A stretch of 21,784 nt of DNA, taken from assembly GCA_030141605.1 (NCBI GenBank), contig JAQGDQ010001898.1:1-21784 (forward strand), written 5' to 3'. This DNA comes from Tubiluchus corallicola (taxonomy: Eukaryota; Priapulida; Priapulimorpha; Priapulimorphida; Tubiluchidae). Below the pieces are notes generated by a model that saw only the letters and a program-made list of their open reading frames with translations, had not been told where the DNA came from and did no database searches. Of the stretch, positions 1 through 8,799 are shown piece after piece. Each line of letters opens with the position of its first letter. Position 1 is the stretch's first letter. Both the position numbers and the translations under genes were made by a program.

Positions 1-33
1 CATTATTAATTAATTAACCCTTTCATACCCGTT

Positions 34-49
34 GTATCCCGTGGGATAC
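34..49. repeat. 16-bp palindrome, left copy
   Basis: GTATCCC, a two-base GT centre, then GGGATAC: seven perfectly paired bases on each side. It sits 16 bp inside the left end of the piggyBac-like MITE. An identical copy lies at 331-346. Subterminal palindromes of this kind may be transposase-binding or hairpin sites; that role is inferred. Confidence 0.75.
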
Positions 50-330
50 GAGAATATTTTCTGCCCTTAAAATTAATAAAATTTTAAAACTGACAGTTAT
101 TTGATCTGTTAATAGTTATTTTGATTTAAGCCAATAACAATAGACTAAAAATGGTGATAAAATGGCAAACTAGAAAATCTACATAGCATAAAAAACTGCG
201 TAAGGTACAGTACTTTAGAGACGACTTTGTACAGATCAGCATAGCATGCTTACTAAATGTCTTAAATACTTTAAAAAATTATCAGCTGTTGCAAAATGAA
301 GCACATTTTATGCTTCCATTGAATCCCAAT

Positions 331-346
331 GTATCCCGTGGGATAC
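331..346. repeat. 16-bp palindrome, internal copy
   Basis: Second exact copy of GTATCCCGTGGGATAC within the MITE. Here it extends by one more T/A pair (330-347). It is about 130 bp from the right end, so the two copies are not symmetrically placed. Confidence 0.75.
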
Positions 347-480
347 AGGTTATATTTAGCACGCGGGGCACAGGTAGAAAAAATAATTATGATGTGTAAA
401 CAAGATGGACATGCTGAACAAAAGTACCAAGCCAAAAAATTTTTCTTATTAAAAAAATAATTTGGGACTGAAAGGGTTAA

Positions 481-833
481 ATGAACTGTAATTTACTCAA
501 ATACCTCATATTGGCAGTTGTCATTATCAATATTTTCTTAAGTCAACATTTTTCATATTAATAAATATATATTTATTAATTAATACAGTAATAATAATAA
601 TACTTATTTATTAATTAATTAATAAGTAAAAATTATTAATAATTAGTAAACATAGCTGAGTATTTACTGTGTATACGACTAAATTAAATATTAAATTTTA
701 GCAACAATTTCATTAACCCTTTCTCACAAATACAGCTGCAGATTTAATACAACAGCAATTTACTTTGCGTGGGAGTATAATTAGGCGCTTAATTGCTTAT
801 ATTTAGAAATTTATTTAGTTTGAAATATTCAAG
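481..833. other. AT-rich intergenic DNA
   Basis: No ORF or RNA gene is visible. The stretch 560-655 is a low-complexity mix of ATTAATTA and AATAAT tracts. At 713 the text TTAACCCTTTCTCA resembles a second piggyBac-type left end, but no matching right end with TTAA was found nearby, so it is not called as an element. Confidence 0.5.
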
Positions 834-1375
834 AAATGATCCATAATAGTTTTGGTAACTATATTGGTCTTCATAATTACGAATTAAATTTTCTTAATGA
901 AAAAAATTAAATTATTTAAAGATTCAAATGTTTATGAATGATCTGGAATAGTTTCAGTACTTATAATGGTCTTGATAACTACGTATTAACATGTCTTAAT
1001 TAAAAAAATTGAATTATTTAAAGTTTCAAGTATTTAAAAATGAAATTATTTAACGTTTCAAATATTTACGAAAGAACTGCAATAGTTTTAATAATTATAA
1101 CGTTCTTAATTAAAAGGGTTCTGTTAAAAAAACTAAATTGTTTGAAATTTCAAACATTTACGAATGATCTGCTATAGTTTTAATAATTAAAACACACTTA
1201 TTTAAAAGGTTCTTTTAAAAAAAATAAATTATTTAAAGTTTCAACCATTTGTGAATGATCTGCGATAGTTTTAACAATTATAACCTTCTTAATTAAATGG
1301 GTTCTTTAAAAAAATCAAAATTATTTAAAGTTTCCGATATTTATGAATGGTTTAGTTTTAATAATTATAGTTGTT
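834..1375. repeat. Diverged AT-rich tandem repeat, unit 91-101 bp
   Basis: A recognisable core of the form tGATCtGcaATAGTTTtaaTAATTATAA recurs at about 838, 939, 1074, 1165, 1256 and 1348. Spacings are 101, 135, 91, 91 and 92 bp. The 135-bp gap contains an extra partial duplication of the AAATTATTTAAaGTTTCAA segment (about 1013-1061). Units are diverged from one another and the array has no coding frame. The 3' units are closest in length, suggesting the most recent expansion there. Confidence 0.7.
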
Positions 1376-1612
1376 AGTTACAGTGTTTGTACCTAGGAAC
1401 AGGCAAAACTTGCGATGTTATTTACAAGGTTAAACGTTCATGCATAAAACTGCTTACTAATTTTTTACCATGACTGATATCCTATTATTCACCATTATAT
1501 CCTGCTGTGAAAATGTTTCTAGTGGGAATTTTTTGTGAGAGAATGAAGAGCTTAAACAAAGAGATCCGGTTTGGAGGTGTTTTACCTGGGCAGAGAGCAA
1601 GAAATGATTACA
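1376..1612. other. Unique sequence before the minisatellite
   Basis: No ORF, element end or RNA gene was identified. Base composition shifts toward higher GC from about 1555, ahead of the repeat array. Text from 1606 (caagtctgaa) already contains the last bases of a repeat unit. Confidence 0.4.
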
Positions 1613-1615
1613 AGT

Positions 1616-3984
1616 CTGAAGTTCGTTCAAAGGAGAGGCTGAAGTTCGTTCAAAGGCGAGTCTGATGCTCGTTCAAAGGCGAGTCTGATGCTCGTTCAAA
1701 GGAGAGTCTCAAATTCGTTCAAAGGAGAGTCTGAAGTTCGTTCAAAGGAGAGTCTGAAGTTCGTTCAAAGGCGAGTCTGAAGTTCGTTCAAAGGAGAGTC
1801 TGAAGTTCGTTCAAAGGAGAGTCTGAAGTTCGTTCAAAGGCGAGTCTGAAGTTCGTTCAAAGGCGAGTCTGAAGTTCGTTCAAAGGCGAGTCTGAAGTTC
1901 GTTCAAAGGAGAGTCTGAAGTTCGTTCAATCCTGAATCTGAAGTTCGTTCAAAGGAGAGTCTGAAGTTCGTTCAAAGGCGAGTCTGATGTTCGTTCAAAG
2001 GAGAGTCTGAAGTTCGTTCAAAGGCGAGTCTGAAGTTCGTTCAAAGGCGAGTCTGAAGTTCGTTCAAAGGCGAGTCTGAAGTTCGTTCAAAGGCGAGTCT
2101 GAAGTTCGTTCAAAGGAGAGTCTGAAGTTCGTTCAAAGGAGAGTCTGAAGTTCGTTCAAAGGCGAGTCTGAAGTTCGTTCAAAGGCGAGTCTGAAGTTCG
2201 TTCAAAGGAGAGTCTGAAGTTTGTTCAAAGGAGAGTCTGAAATTCGTTCAAAGGAGAGTCTGAAGTTCGTTCAAAGGCGAGGCTGAAGTTCATTCAAAGG
2301 AGAGTCTGAAGTTCGTTCAAAGGAGAGTCAGAAGTTCGTTCAAAGGCGAGTCTGAAGTTCGTTCAGAGGCGAGTCTGAAGTTCGTTCAAAGGAGAGTCTC
2401 AAGTTCGTTCAAAGGAGAGTCTGAAGTTCGTTCAAAGGCGAGTCTGAAGTTTGTTCAAAGGAGAGTCTGAAGTTCGTTCAAAGGCGAGTCTGAAGTTCGT
2501 TCAAAGGAGAGTCTGTAGTTCGTTCAAAGGAGAGTCTGAAGTTCGTTCAAAGGCGAGGCTGAAATTCATTCAAAGGAGAGTCTGAAGTTCGTTCAAAGGA
2601 GAGTCAGAAGTTCGTTCAAAGGCGAGTCTGAAGTTCGTTCAGAGGCGAGTCTGAAGTTCGTTCAAAGGAGAGTCTCAAGTTCGTTCAAAGGAGAGTCTGA
2701 AGTTCGTTCAAAGGCGAGTCTGAAGTTTGTTCAAAGGAGAGTCTGAAGTTCGTTCAAAGGCGAGTCTGAAGTTCGTTCAAAGGCAAGTCTGAAGTTCGTT
2801 CAAAGGCGAGTCTGAAGTTCGTTCAACGGAGAGCCTGAAATTCGTCCAAAGGAGAGTCTGAAGTTCGTTCAAAGGAGAGTCTGAAGTTCGTTCAAAGGAG
2901 AGTCTGAAGTTCGTTCAAAGGCGAGTCTGAAGTTCGTTCAAAGGAGAGTCTGAAGTTCGTTCAAAGGCGAGTCTGAAGTTCGTTCAAAGGCGAGTCTGAA
3001 GTTCGTTCAAAGGCGAGTCTGAAGTTCGTTCAAAGGAGAGTCTGAAGTTCGTTCAAAGGAGAGTCTGAAGTTCGTTCAAAGGCGAGTCTGAAGTTCGTTC
3101 AAAGGCGAGTCTGAAGTTCGTTCAAAGGCGAGTCTGAAGTTCGTTCAAAGGCGAGTCTGAAGTTCGTTCAAAGGCGAGTCTGAAGTTCGTTCAAAGGAGA
3201 GTCTGAAGTTCGTTCAAAGGCGAGTCTGAAGTTCGTTCAAAGGCGAGTCTGAAGTTCGTTCAAAGGCGAGTCTGAAGTTCGTTCAAAGGAGAGTCTGAAG
3301 TTCGTTCAAAGGCGAGTCTGAAGTTCGTTCAAAGGCGAGTCTGAAGTTCGTTCAAAGGCGAGTCTGAAGTTCGTTCAAAGGAGAGTCTGAAGTTCGTTCA
3401 AAGGCGAGTCTGAAGTTCGTTCAAAGGCGAGTCTGAAGTTCGTTCAAAGGCGAGTCTGAAGTTCGTTCAAAGGCGAGTCTGAAGTTCGTTCAAAGGAGAG
3501 TCTGAAGTTCGTTCAAAGGCGAGTCTGAAGTTCGTTCAAAGGCGAGTCTGAAGTTCGTTCAAAGGCGAGTCTGAAGTTCGTTCAAAGGCGAGTCTGAAGT
3601 TCGTTCAAAGGAGAGTCTGAAGTTCGTTCAAAGGAGAGGCTGAAGTTCGTTCAAAGGCGAGTCTGAAGTTCGTTCAAAGGCGAGTCTGATGCTCGTTCAA
3701 AGGCGAGTCTGAAGTTCGTTCAAAGGCGAGTCTGAAGTTCGTTCAAAGGAGAGTCTGAAGCTCGTTCAAAGGCGAGTCTGAAGTTCGTTCAAAGGAGAGT
3801 CTGAAGCTCGTTCAAAGGCGAGTCTGAAGCTCGTTCAAAGGAGAGTCTGAAGCTCGTTCAAAGGCGAGTCTGAAGTTCGTTCAAAGGCGAGTCTGAAGTT
3901 CGTTCAAAGGAGAGTCTGAAGTTCGTTCAAAGGAGAGTCTGAAGTTCGTTCAAAGGAGAGTCTGAAATTCGTTCAAAGGAGAGG
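1616..3984. repeat. 23-bp minisatellite, about 103 units
   Basis: A head-to-tail array with core GTTCGTTCAAAGG repeated every 23 bp, about 103 copies by eye. One position directly after AAAGG is either A or C, giving two dominant unit types; other variants are rare. GC is about half, well above the flanks. Units are contiguous with no unique spacers. Since 23 is not a multiple of three and each unit has TGA on both strands (GTCTGAAG on plus, TTTGAACG on minus), all six frames are closed, so it is non-coding. Odd units include one at about 1927-1940 with TCCTGAATCT in place of the usual middle, and GCTCG variants clustered near both ends. Confidence 0.95.
2256..2785. repeat. Higher-order repeat inside the minisatellite, 12 units (276 bp)
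   Basis: A series of private variants is repeated in the same order after exactly 276 bp (12 x 23): GAGGCTG at 2279 and 2555, then ATTCATTC, then GAGTCAGAAG, then TTCAGAGG, then GTCTCAAG, then AAGTTTGTTC. This marks a duplication of a 12-unit block by unequal exchange or slippage, more recent than the base array. Confidence 0.85.
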
Positions 3985-4164
3985 CAGCAAAAGCAAAATG
4001 GAGGAAATTTTAAGTGACTTTTTGATTGCTAAAATATGCCAATATTATTTACATTGTTCATTGTTTCTCATTGAAGTTTAGGTAGCCATTGTTACTTTCT
4101 TTAAAATAAATTTAAACTCAATAATAATTGAAACGTAGACGATTAAATTATTTGGTTAGTACGT
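3985..4164. other. Unique sequence after the minisatellite
   Basis: AT-rich DNA directly downstream of the array. No ORF, transposon end or RNA gene was seen. Confidence 0.4.
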
Positions 4165-4355
4165 TAGCGCCCAAGTGTTTCTGGTAATTTAATAATAGAG
4201 TAAAAACTTAATGAACGGCGGCGAAGCCCAACTATTGATGACGTCACAAACTAACATAATTTTCAACAGCACAAACATTCCACGAGCGTGTTGCACGTGT
4301 TTAGGGAAGGCAAAATTGAAGTACAGTGCTACTGTAAGATATTCTGTGTGATACA
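4165..4355 (-). repeat. Dispersed repeat family D, copy 1 (inverted)
   Basis: The reverse complement aligns with 10235-10430 and, in its inner part, with 20390-20530. Shared words include GCACTGTACTTCAATTTT, ATTATGTTAGTTTGTGA, GTCATCAATA and CAGAAAC. Identity looks moderate (perhaps 70%). The copy contains the palindromic CRE TGACGTCA at 4239-4246. The family's ends are not defined, so its class is unknown. Confidence 0.7.
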
Positions 4356-4587
4356 GTAACACTAGACAAATGTTACCTATAGTTTTTGCCTATAGATCAA
4401 ATTCGATCCTGTTTTCCTATAATGCCAACATATAACCGCAGCATTTACAAATAATTACAAAGATTCAGAGATGTAAGCTTCGAACTGACCCGTGCCCAAC
4501 CAGAAAATTCTCAAACGAGAGGTAAATACTGAACAAATACGCAGGAGGTGCACGAATTTTCGTGTGTTGACATAATTTTTTCCTCAG

Positions 4588-4748
4588 ATTTGCCAAGGCG
4601 ATCTAGGATCGGGTACCCCTTCCGCAAAACGAACGTCACCATCACATCTACAAGCAAAACCCTCCACCCGAACACCTCATTCGTGGAGCTGCCCCTGCTG
4701 ATTATTGTACCTGCAATTTTCGCGTGTTTGTTTTGCTCTCAAGCTTAA
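4588..4748 (+). CDS. Possible terminal exon with hydrophobic C-terminus
   Basis: The open frame is preceded by a good acceptor (TTTTTTCCTCAG, ending 4587) and runs to TAA at 4746-4748. It would begin with the last two bases of a split codon. There is no ATG upstream in frame: the longest open frame begins at GTG 4548, so it can only be an internal-to-last exon. It encodes about 52 residues: a basic start (PRRSR), two N-glycosylation sequons (NVT and NTS), then a hydrophobic stretch (LPLLIIVPAIFACLF) three residues before the end. A hydrophobic tail after glycosylation sites would suit a GPI-anchor signal or a single membrane segment. GC is higher than in the flanks. AATAAA follows at 4862-4867. 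No family was recognised and no upstream exon was found, so chance remains quite possible. Confidence 0.27.
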
Positions 4749-4861
4749 TTGAAATGCAAAAATCTAAGGCGTAGTTACCTGTACAGGTGTTAAGAGCAAG
4801 GTAACAGCGACCTCACGATTTCACAAACTTTGTTTTAATATCAAACGATTCATGTTTTCTT

Positions 4862-4867
4862 AATAAA
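4862..4867 (+). promoter_or_regulatory. Possible poly(A) signal AATAAA
   Basis: A canonical AATAAA lies 114 bp past the stop codon of the possible terminal exon, a normal 3' UTR distance. AATAAA is expected often by chance in AT-rich DNA, so it supports the exon only weakly. Confidence 0.25.
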
Positions 4868-4959
4868 GTGATTTGCCTTTCGGGCGTGTTTGATTAAAAC
4901 AGAAATGTAACTGGAAATACAGATGGATCGTTGACTTCTTGTTTTATGTAAATTAATGT

Positions 4960-5072
4960 GGGTTTTCACGAAAACGTGAGCATGCCTAGGCCCACATGGG
5001 CCACTGATTATGCAAGATTTAGGCCTATCATAGGCCCTTAATCTTGATCAACAAAGGCCTATCTTAGACCTT
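4960..5072. repeat. Short AGGCCTAT palindromes and direct repeat
   Basis: The text TTAGGCCTATCATAGGCC holds a small inverted repeat (GCCTAT/ATAGGC), and a related copy AGGCCTATCTTAGACC follows about 38 bp later. GCCTAGGCCCACATGGGCC upstream is also dyad-rich. This is a small repeat cluster directly next to the AAT microsatellite. Confidence 0.5.
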
Positions 5073-5124
5073 TAATAATAATAATATAGTGATAATAATA
5101 ATAATAATGATAATAATAATATTA

Positions 5125-5161
<37 letters not shown>

Positions 5162-5207
5162 CAACTACAACAACAACAACAACAATAATAATAATAATAA
5201 CAACAAC

Positions 5208-5258
<51 letters not shown>
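5073..5258. repeat. (AAT)n microsatellite with AAC interruptions
   Basis: An almost continuous trinucleotide tract, AAT/ATA, with an inner block of ACA/AAC. A period of three leaves open frames of poly-Ile, poly-Thr or poly-Val on both strands; these are artefacts of the repeat. Confidence 0.97.
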
Positions 5259-5259
<1 letters not shown>

Positions 5260-6090
5260 TGTGTCTCTTTTGCAAGTGCCTCTACCAGAACGAATGGTTG
5301 CGAGTTAATTTGGAGGTGCGTTTTTTTCTGGTCCACCCTGTATTACTCACCACAAAGGACCGATACACGATTGTCACACAGTAAAAAATTCCACAGGTTA
5401 AACATAGCAACAATTTTACCCAAAACTAAATCTTAATGCAAAATTTGAAAGTTAATTACCTGAACAAGTGAAAAATGTGGAAGTGCAACCTGCACAAACA
5501 GATTCGGACACAAAACAGATCAATTTAAACTCGTTTTTTTTTATCTAAATGGAACCGATATGATAATCCTGATATCAATTAGCAACAAATTTCTTTGTCT
5601 GTAGGTTACGTAAATCTATATTTTTCGTGACTGTTCTAATTCATGGGGTTTTTCTGCTGGTTTATCGTGTCACAACGCATGAGTCATAGTGTCAGCGATT
5701 TTTAATCTAAAAGGACAGGTGTCCTAACCCCCATTATTGAGTCTAATGGGTTACAGGGTTACCTTTCTAGGTTATGTCTTTCTAGGTTACATAAATACGT
5801 GGAAAAAAACTTGATAATGTAGGCCTAAGAGATAGCGATAGAGACAGCTTTTCTCTTTCTAAGTGACACGATTATTTAGTTCTCCGACACGTTGACTCAA
5901 TTTTCTATTGTCCTGATTGGCTGTTTCGTCACGTGACTCGGTTGTGTGATTTGTCTCAGCAGGAAAGGGGTACCTGAAGTAGGTTTAAAAAATCGAGTTT
6001 AAAAATTATATACTTTTATAGCGTTTTTTTGCGTATGTCGTACTCGCGTTGAAAGGATTTTTTTGTTTGTTTTCATTTTAAGTCGCCCGC
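5259..6090. other. Intergenic DNA with possible regulatory cluster
   Basis: No gene was recognised. The text TTTTTTTCTGGTCCACCCTGTATTA near 5318-5344 resembles the ACAGGGTGG-type end of some animal DNA transposons, but no partner end was found. At 5760-5790 TTTCTAGGTTA is directly repeated. A group of known transcription-factor words occurs at 5893-5937. The rest is unremarkable AT-rich sequence. Confidence 0.4.
5893..5937. promoter_or_regulatory. AP-1, CCAAT and E-box words in a cluster
   Basis: Within 45 bp there is TGACTCA (AP-1 consensus, 5893-5899), GATTGGCT (an inverted CCAAT box, 5915-5922) and the palindrome GTCACGTGAC (a USF/MiT-type E-box, 5928-5937). Together these could be an enhancer or promoter. 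No transcription start or gene was identified downstream, so the function is inferred only. Confidence 0.3.
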
Positions 6091-6091
6091 A

Positions 6092-6166
6092 ATGCTGTTC
6101 CGACGGCGCCATTACATGACGTCATATACGCACAACGAAAATCAGGAGAAGAAAAGGAAATGTTAA
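6092..6166 (+). CDS. Very small basic ORF, 24 codons
   Basis: ATG at 6092 opens a 24-residue frame ending TAA at 6164-6166. The start has RRR close to the N-terminus and the end is KK-R-K rich. It spans a perfect CRE palindrome, TGACGTCA, at 6117-6124. The local sequence is CpG-rich compared with its flanks. It is too short to judge and no family was recognised; it may be no more than a CpG-rich regulatory patch that happens to be open. Confidence 0.12.
   Translation: MLFRRRHYMTSYTHNENQEKKRKC
6117..6124. promoter_or_regulatory. CRE palindrome TGACGTCA
   Basis: A perfect 8-bp cAMP-response-element consensus in a CpG-rich patch (GACGGCGCC lies just upstream). Binding is not shown. Confidence 0.3.
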
Positions 6167-6883
6167 ATTATGTCCCAGAAAACTTTCCACGCAAATCTAT
6201 ATTACTTAGCATTTCGCTTAACTTCTTGAAAGACTTAATGTAACTAGAAGAAGAATTATTAACTATTTAAAATGTTAAGATGGTAAGATGTCACTGACTC
6301 ACCCTCCAGGGTGCACCACCCACTAACCGCATTTTTAATCTTATTGGCAAGATACAGTAATTCAAAATTTTACTTAGTTAGTGACGTATGCACTGTGAAT
6401 GCTCTGATTATTTTTTCAAACTTTACTCAATGTTATCTAACATGTTTCAAACGACCTACCATTAAAATGGCTGCGCCTAACGGAGTATAAATTTACATGT
6501 TTTATACAGCGTTACTGGCGACGCAACCCCTGTATGCAAAAAGGCAGCATGAAGTGGTACAAAATTTCAGGGCATTTTTTTAGACTTTATGTAAGTGGAA
6601 GATTTTCTTGTGCTTAAAAGCTTAAAAGGTAAACATGCAGGATGAAGCAGATCGCAACTGCTGGCAGTGGCAAATGCCTTACATCATGCAGGAGTATGTC
6701 CTGCGCTTCTTTTGACATGTTTTACCAATTTGCCGTGCGTCAGAGTTTCAAAATTCGGCAACGCAAAAATTCGTCAATGTTTTCTTAAGCACTCTGAAAT
6801 GAGAAGTTTCGACATTTTTGTCTCTTATGCCGAAACATGACCCATTTTGACCCTGAAAAGTACAAGATGTGGACTCATTGTAT
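6167..6883. other. Intergenic DNA
   Basis: No gene with support was found. A 26-codon ATG ORF occupies 6635-6715 and is listed separately. The rest is AT-rich single-copy sequence up to the pentamer array. Confidence 0.4.
6635..6715 (+). CDS. Very small ORF, 26 codons
   Basis: ATG at 6635 to TGA at 6713-6715. The peptide is acidic at the start (MQDEADRN) and ends in YVLRFF. GC is near half, well above its surroundings, which is why it was noticed. No splice signals clearly frame it and no family was recognised. It could be a small peptide, part of an exon, or chance. Confidence 0.12.
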   Translation: MQDEADRNCWQWQMPYIMQEYVLRFF

Positions 6884-7566
6884 AGTGTAGTGTATTATAT
6901 TGTGTTGTGGTGTGGTGTAGTACAGTGCAGTGTAGCATAGCATAGCGTAGTGTAGTGCAGTGCAGTGTAGCATAGCATAGTGTAGCATAGTGTAATGTTT
7001 TGTAGTGTAATGTAGCATAGTGTAGTGTAGTTTGGTGTAGTTTAGTTTGGTGTAGTGCAGTGTAGAGTAGTGTAGTGTAGGGTAGTGTAGTGTAGTGTAG
7101 TGTAGTGTAGTGTAGTGTAGTGTAGTGTAGTGTAGTGTGTAGTGTAGTGTACTGTAGTTTATTATATTGTATTGTGGTGTAGTGCAGTGCAGTGTAGCGT
7201 AGCATAGCATAGTGTAGTCTAGTGTAGTGTAGCATAAGGGTATTGTATTGCAGTGTAGTCCAGTGCAGTGTAGCATAGTGTAGCGTTGTGCAATGTTGTG
7301 CAGTGTAGTGTAGCATAGTGTAGTGTAGTGTAGTGTAGTGTAGTGTAGTGTAGTGTAGTGTAGTGTAGTGTAGTGTAGTGTAGTGTAGTGTAGTGTAGCC
7401 TAGTCTAGTGTAGTGTAGCACAGTGCATTGTATTGTATTGTATTGCGTTGCATTGCATTGCATTGTATTGTGTTGTATTGCGTTGCGTTGCATTGCATTG
7501 CATTGCCTTGTATTGTATTGTGGTGTAGCATAGTGTAGTGCAGCGCAATATAGTGTAGCATACTGT
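6884..7566. repeat. (TGTAG)n pentanucleotide array
   Basis: About 680 bp of period-5 repeat. Near-perfect TAGTG runs lie at about 7072-7137 and 7314-7397. Diverged units TATTG, CATTG, CAGTG and CATAG dominate 6892-6990, 7160-7230 and 7428-7545. A landmark (TATTATATTGTRTTGTGGTG) recurs at 6893 and 7160, showing a larger 267-bp duplication; a GTGTGTAG slip near 7137 shifts the phase by two. The minus strand is free of stops in pure repeat, leaving a 222-codon frame (6825-7493) of YTTLH repeats that is an artefact. Confidence 0.95.
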
Positions 7567-7567
7567 A

Positions 7568-7952
7568 GTTATTCGCATTCGAACGAGTTTTTCTTAGTCC
7601 AAATTCGATTCGAACCTAAAATTATAGATTTGAATAATTCAGCAGTTCAACCACATACGCTCTTTTGTCATTAAAATGTTTGAAACAGCAGCAGCAATTA
7701 GCCCAATTTAGCTGCAATTTCTGCACAAAATTTTTAATGGACTAATAGTGGTTTCACTGCAGAACAAAATCAAGTACTGTGCATGATTTGTGTAAGATAG
7801 CTTTTTACCAGTGATTCGAAAACTCGTTCGGAAATCTTTCAAACTCGAATTCGATTCGAACTCGAAATACTGAAAATCCGTTCGATTCGAATTCAAATGT
7901 CATGAACTCGATTTGATTCGAATTCGCATTCTGATAGAGATGCCCACACCTA
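7568..7952 (-). mobile_element. hAT-like non-autonomous remnant, TTCGAAT-rich
   Basis: Degenerate TTCGAATTCGATTCGAA text covers 7568-7625 and 7810-7930. On the minus strand the end at 7952 reads TAGGTGTGGGCATCTCTA. This fits the YAGNGNTGGGCA type of terminus common in animal hAT elements with TTCGAAT subterminal repeats. The opposite end is not visible and probably runs into the pentamer array, so target-site duplication cannot be tested. Open frames here are short and show no transposase features. Confidence 0.35.
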
Positions 7953-8799
7953 CCGGTTATAGCAAATATTAAATGCTGATCTTGCATATTAGCGAACAAA
8001 GCAATTGTGGCTGTATCAGTTGCTGACCTGGCGTAGCATCAAACATAGCATATTCGCCAAACACATGTATAATACATATTTTACCTTCAGCACCAGACTT
8101 ATCAGCTATCTTGTTCCATTGCACTGTTATTTATCTTTATTGCTAAAGTTTTTAGCATTGTAAGCCCTGCTAAAAATGGCGTCATATAAATGAAAAAAGT
8201 CATATTGCAAAATCTTAAAGTATCAATCTATTTCGACATTCTGTTTTAAATTTCATCAATTTATACTGTGCTTACGAGTTCACCACGTGCACATACTTGT
8301 GCTACTAGCCGGCATGAATCGATCATTTTATTCTAACTACTACGATTAATTGATCAAAATTTCTCATAAGTGGTAGCACTATCTTTAATGATGGGCACTT
8401 GCATAGTAAGTTATCAGAAGCTCAGTTTGATATCTACGAACAGGCTTCGGGAGAGAATGATTGGTCGTTTTCATTAAATTGTTTTGCAGTCTCCAATTGG
8501 CTGTAGTTTATTCAATCTAATAATAATAGGCCTGCAATAAAATAAATACTTAAACAATGGCATTTAAAAATAATACTATCAATGTTTACGTAAGTGACTG
8601 TGCTCTCTTGAAGTTTCAGTTTGAGTTACAGCCGAACACAATTTTTACGAATTGTTACTATTTTGAAAATATCATTGAATAATTCTTATCATTAGAATTA
8701 ATCGCCAATTGCTATTGCAATAAGTACTTGTTTTATTTAACAATAAAAACATTATTATTATTATTATAAAATATTTTATTATTTCAAAAAAGTTGCCAC
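7953..8799. other. Intergenic DNA
   Basis: No gene was recognised. The text AATGATGGGCAC at 8387-8398 resembles an hAT-type end. Inverted CCAAT words (GATTGGTCG, AATTGGCTG) occur at about 8459 and 8496. A short (ATT)n tract lies at 8751-8766. The last part may hold a promoter for the exon-like block that follows. Confidence 0.4.

Larger units (their letters stand above)
14..480. mobile_element. piggyBac-like MITE flanked by TTAA
   Basis: The block is bounded by TTAA at 14-17 and TTAA at 477-480. Inside these, the left end reads CCCTTTCATACCC and the right end, on the other strand, CCCTTTCAGTCCC, an 11 of 13 match. TTAA target duplication with a CCC-starting terminal repeat is the hallmark of the piggyBac superfamily. 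The interior of about 459 bp has no ORF, so this would be a non-autonomous MITE. It contains two copies of the near-palindrome GTATCCCGTGGGATAC, at 34-49 (next to the left end) and 331-346. The superfamily call rests on the ends only; nothing of a transposase is seen. Confidence 0.7.

Noticed and set aside
713-730. Second piggyBac-type end (TTAACCCTTTCTCA)
   Set aside because: No inverted partner with TTAA was found downstream.
1616-3984. CRISPR array
   Set aside because: 23-bp units are contiguous with no unique spacers, and the surroundings are eukaryotic.
5064-5436. Poly-Ile/Val/Thr frames on both strands
   Set aside because: These are reads of the (AAT)n microsatellite with short chance extensions.
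6825-7493. 222-codon minus-strand frame of YTTLH repeats, and a second frame of 133 codons at 6875-7276
   Set aside because: It is a by-product of the stop-free CACTA strand of the pentamer array; overlapping frames give the same peptide.
6884-7566. Interstitial telomere repeat
   Set aside because: The unit is TGTAG, not TTAGG, TCAGG or TTAGGG, and no run of those was found.
7708-7999. Two minus-strand frames in the hAT-like remnant
   Set aside because: They are phenylalanine/glutamate-rich reads of TTCGAATTCGA text, with no transposase features.
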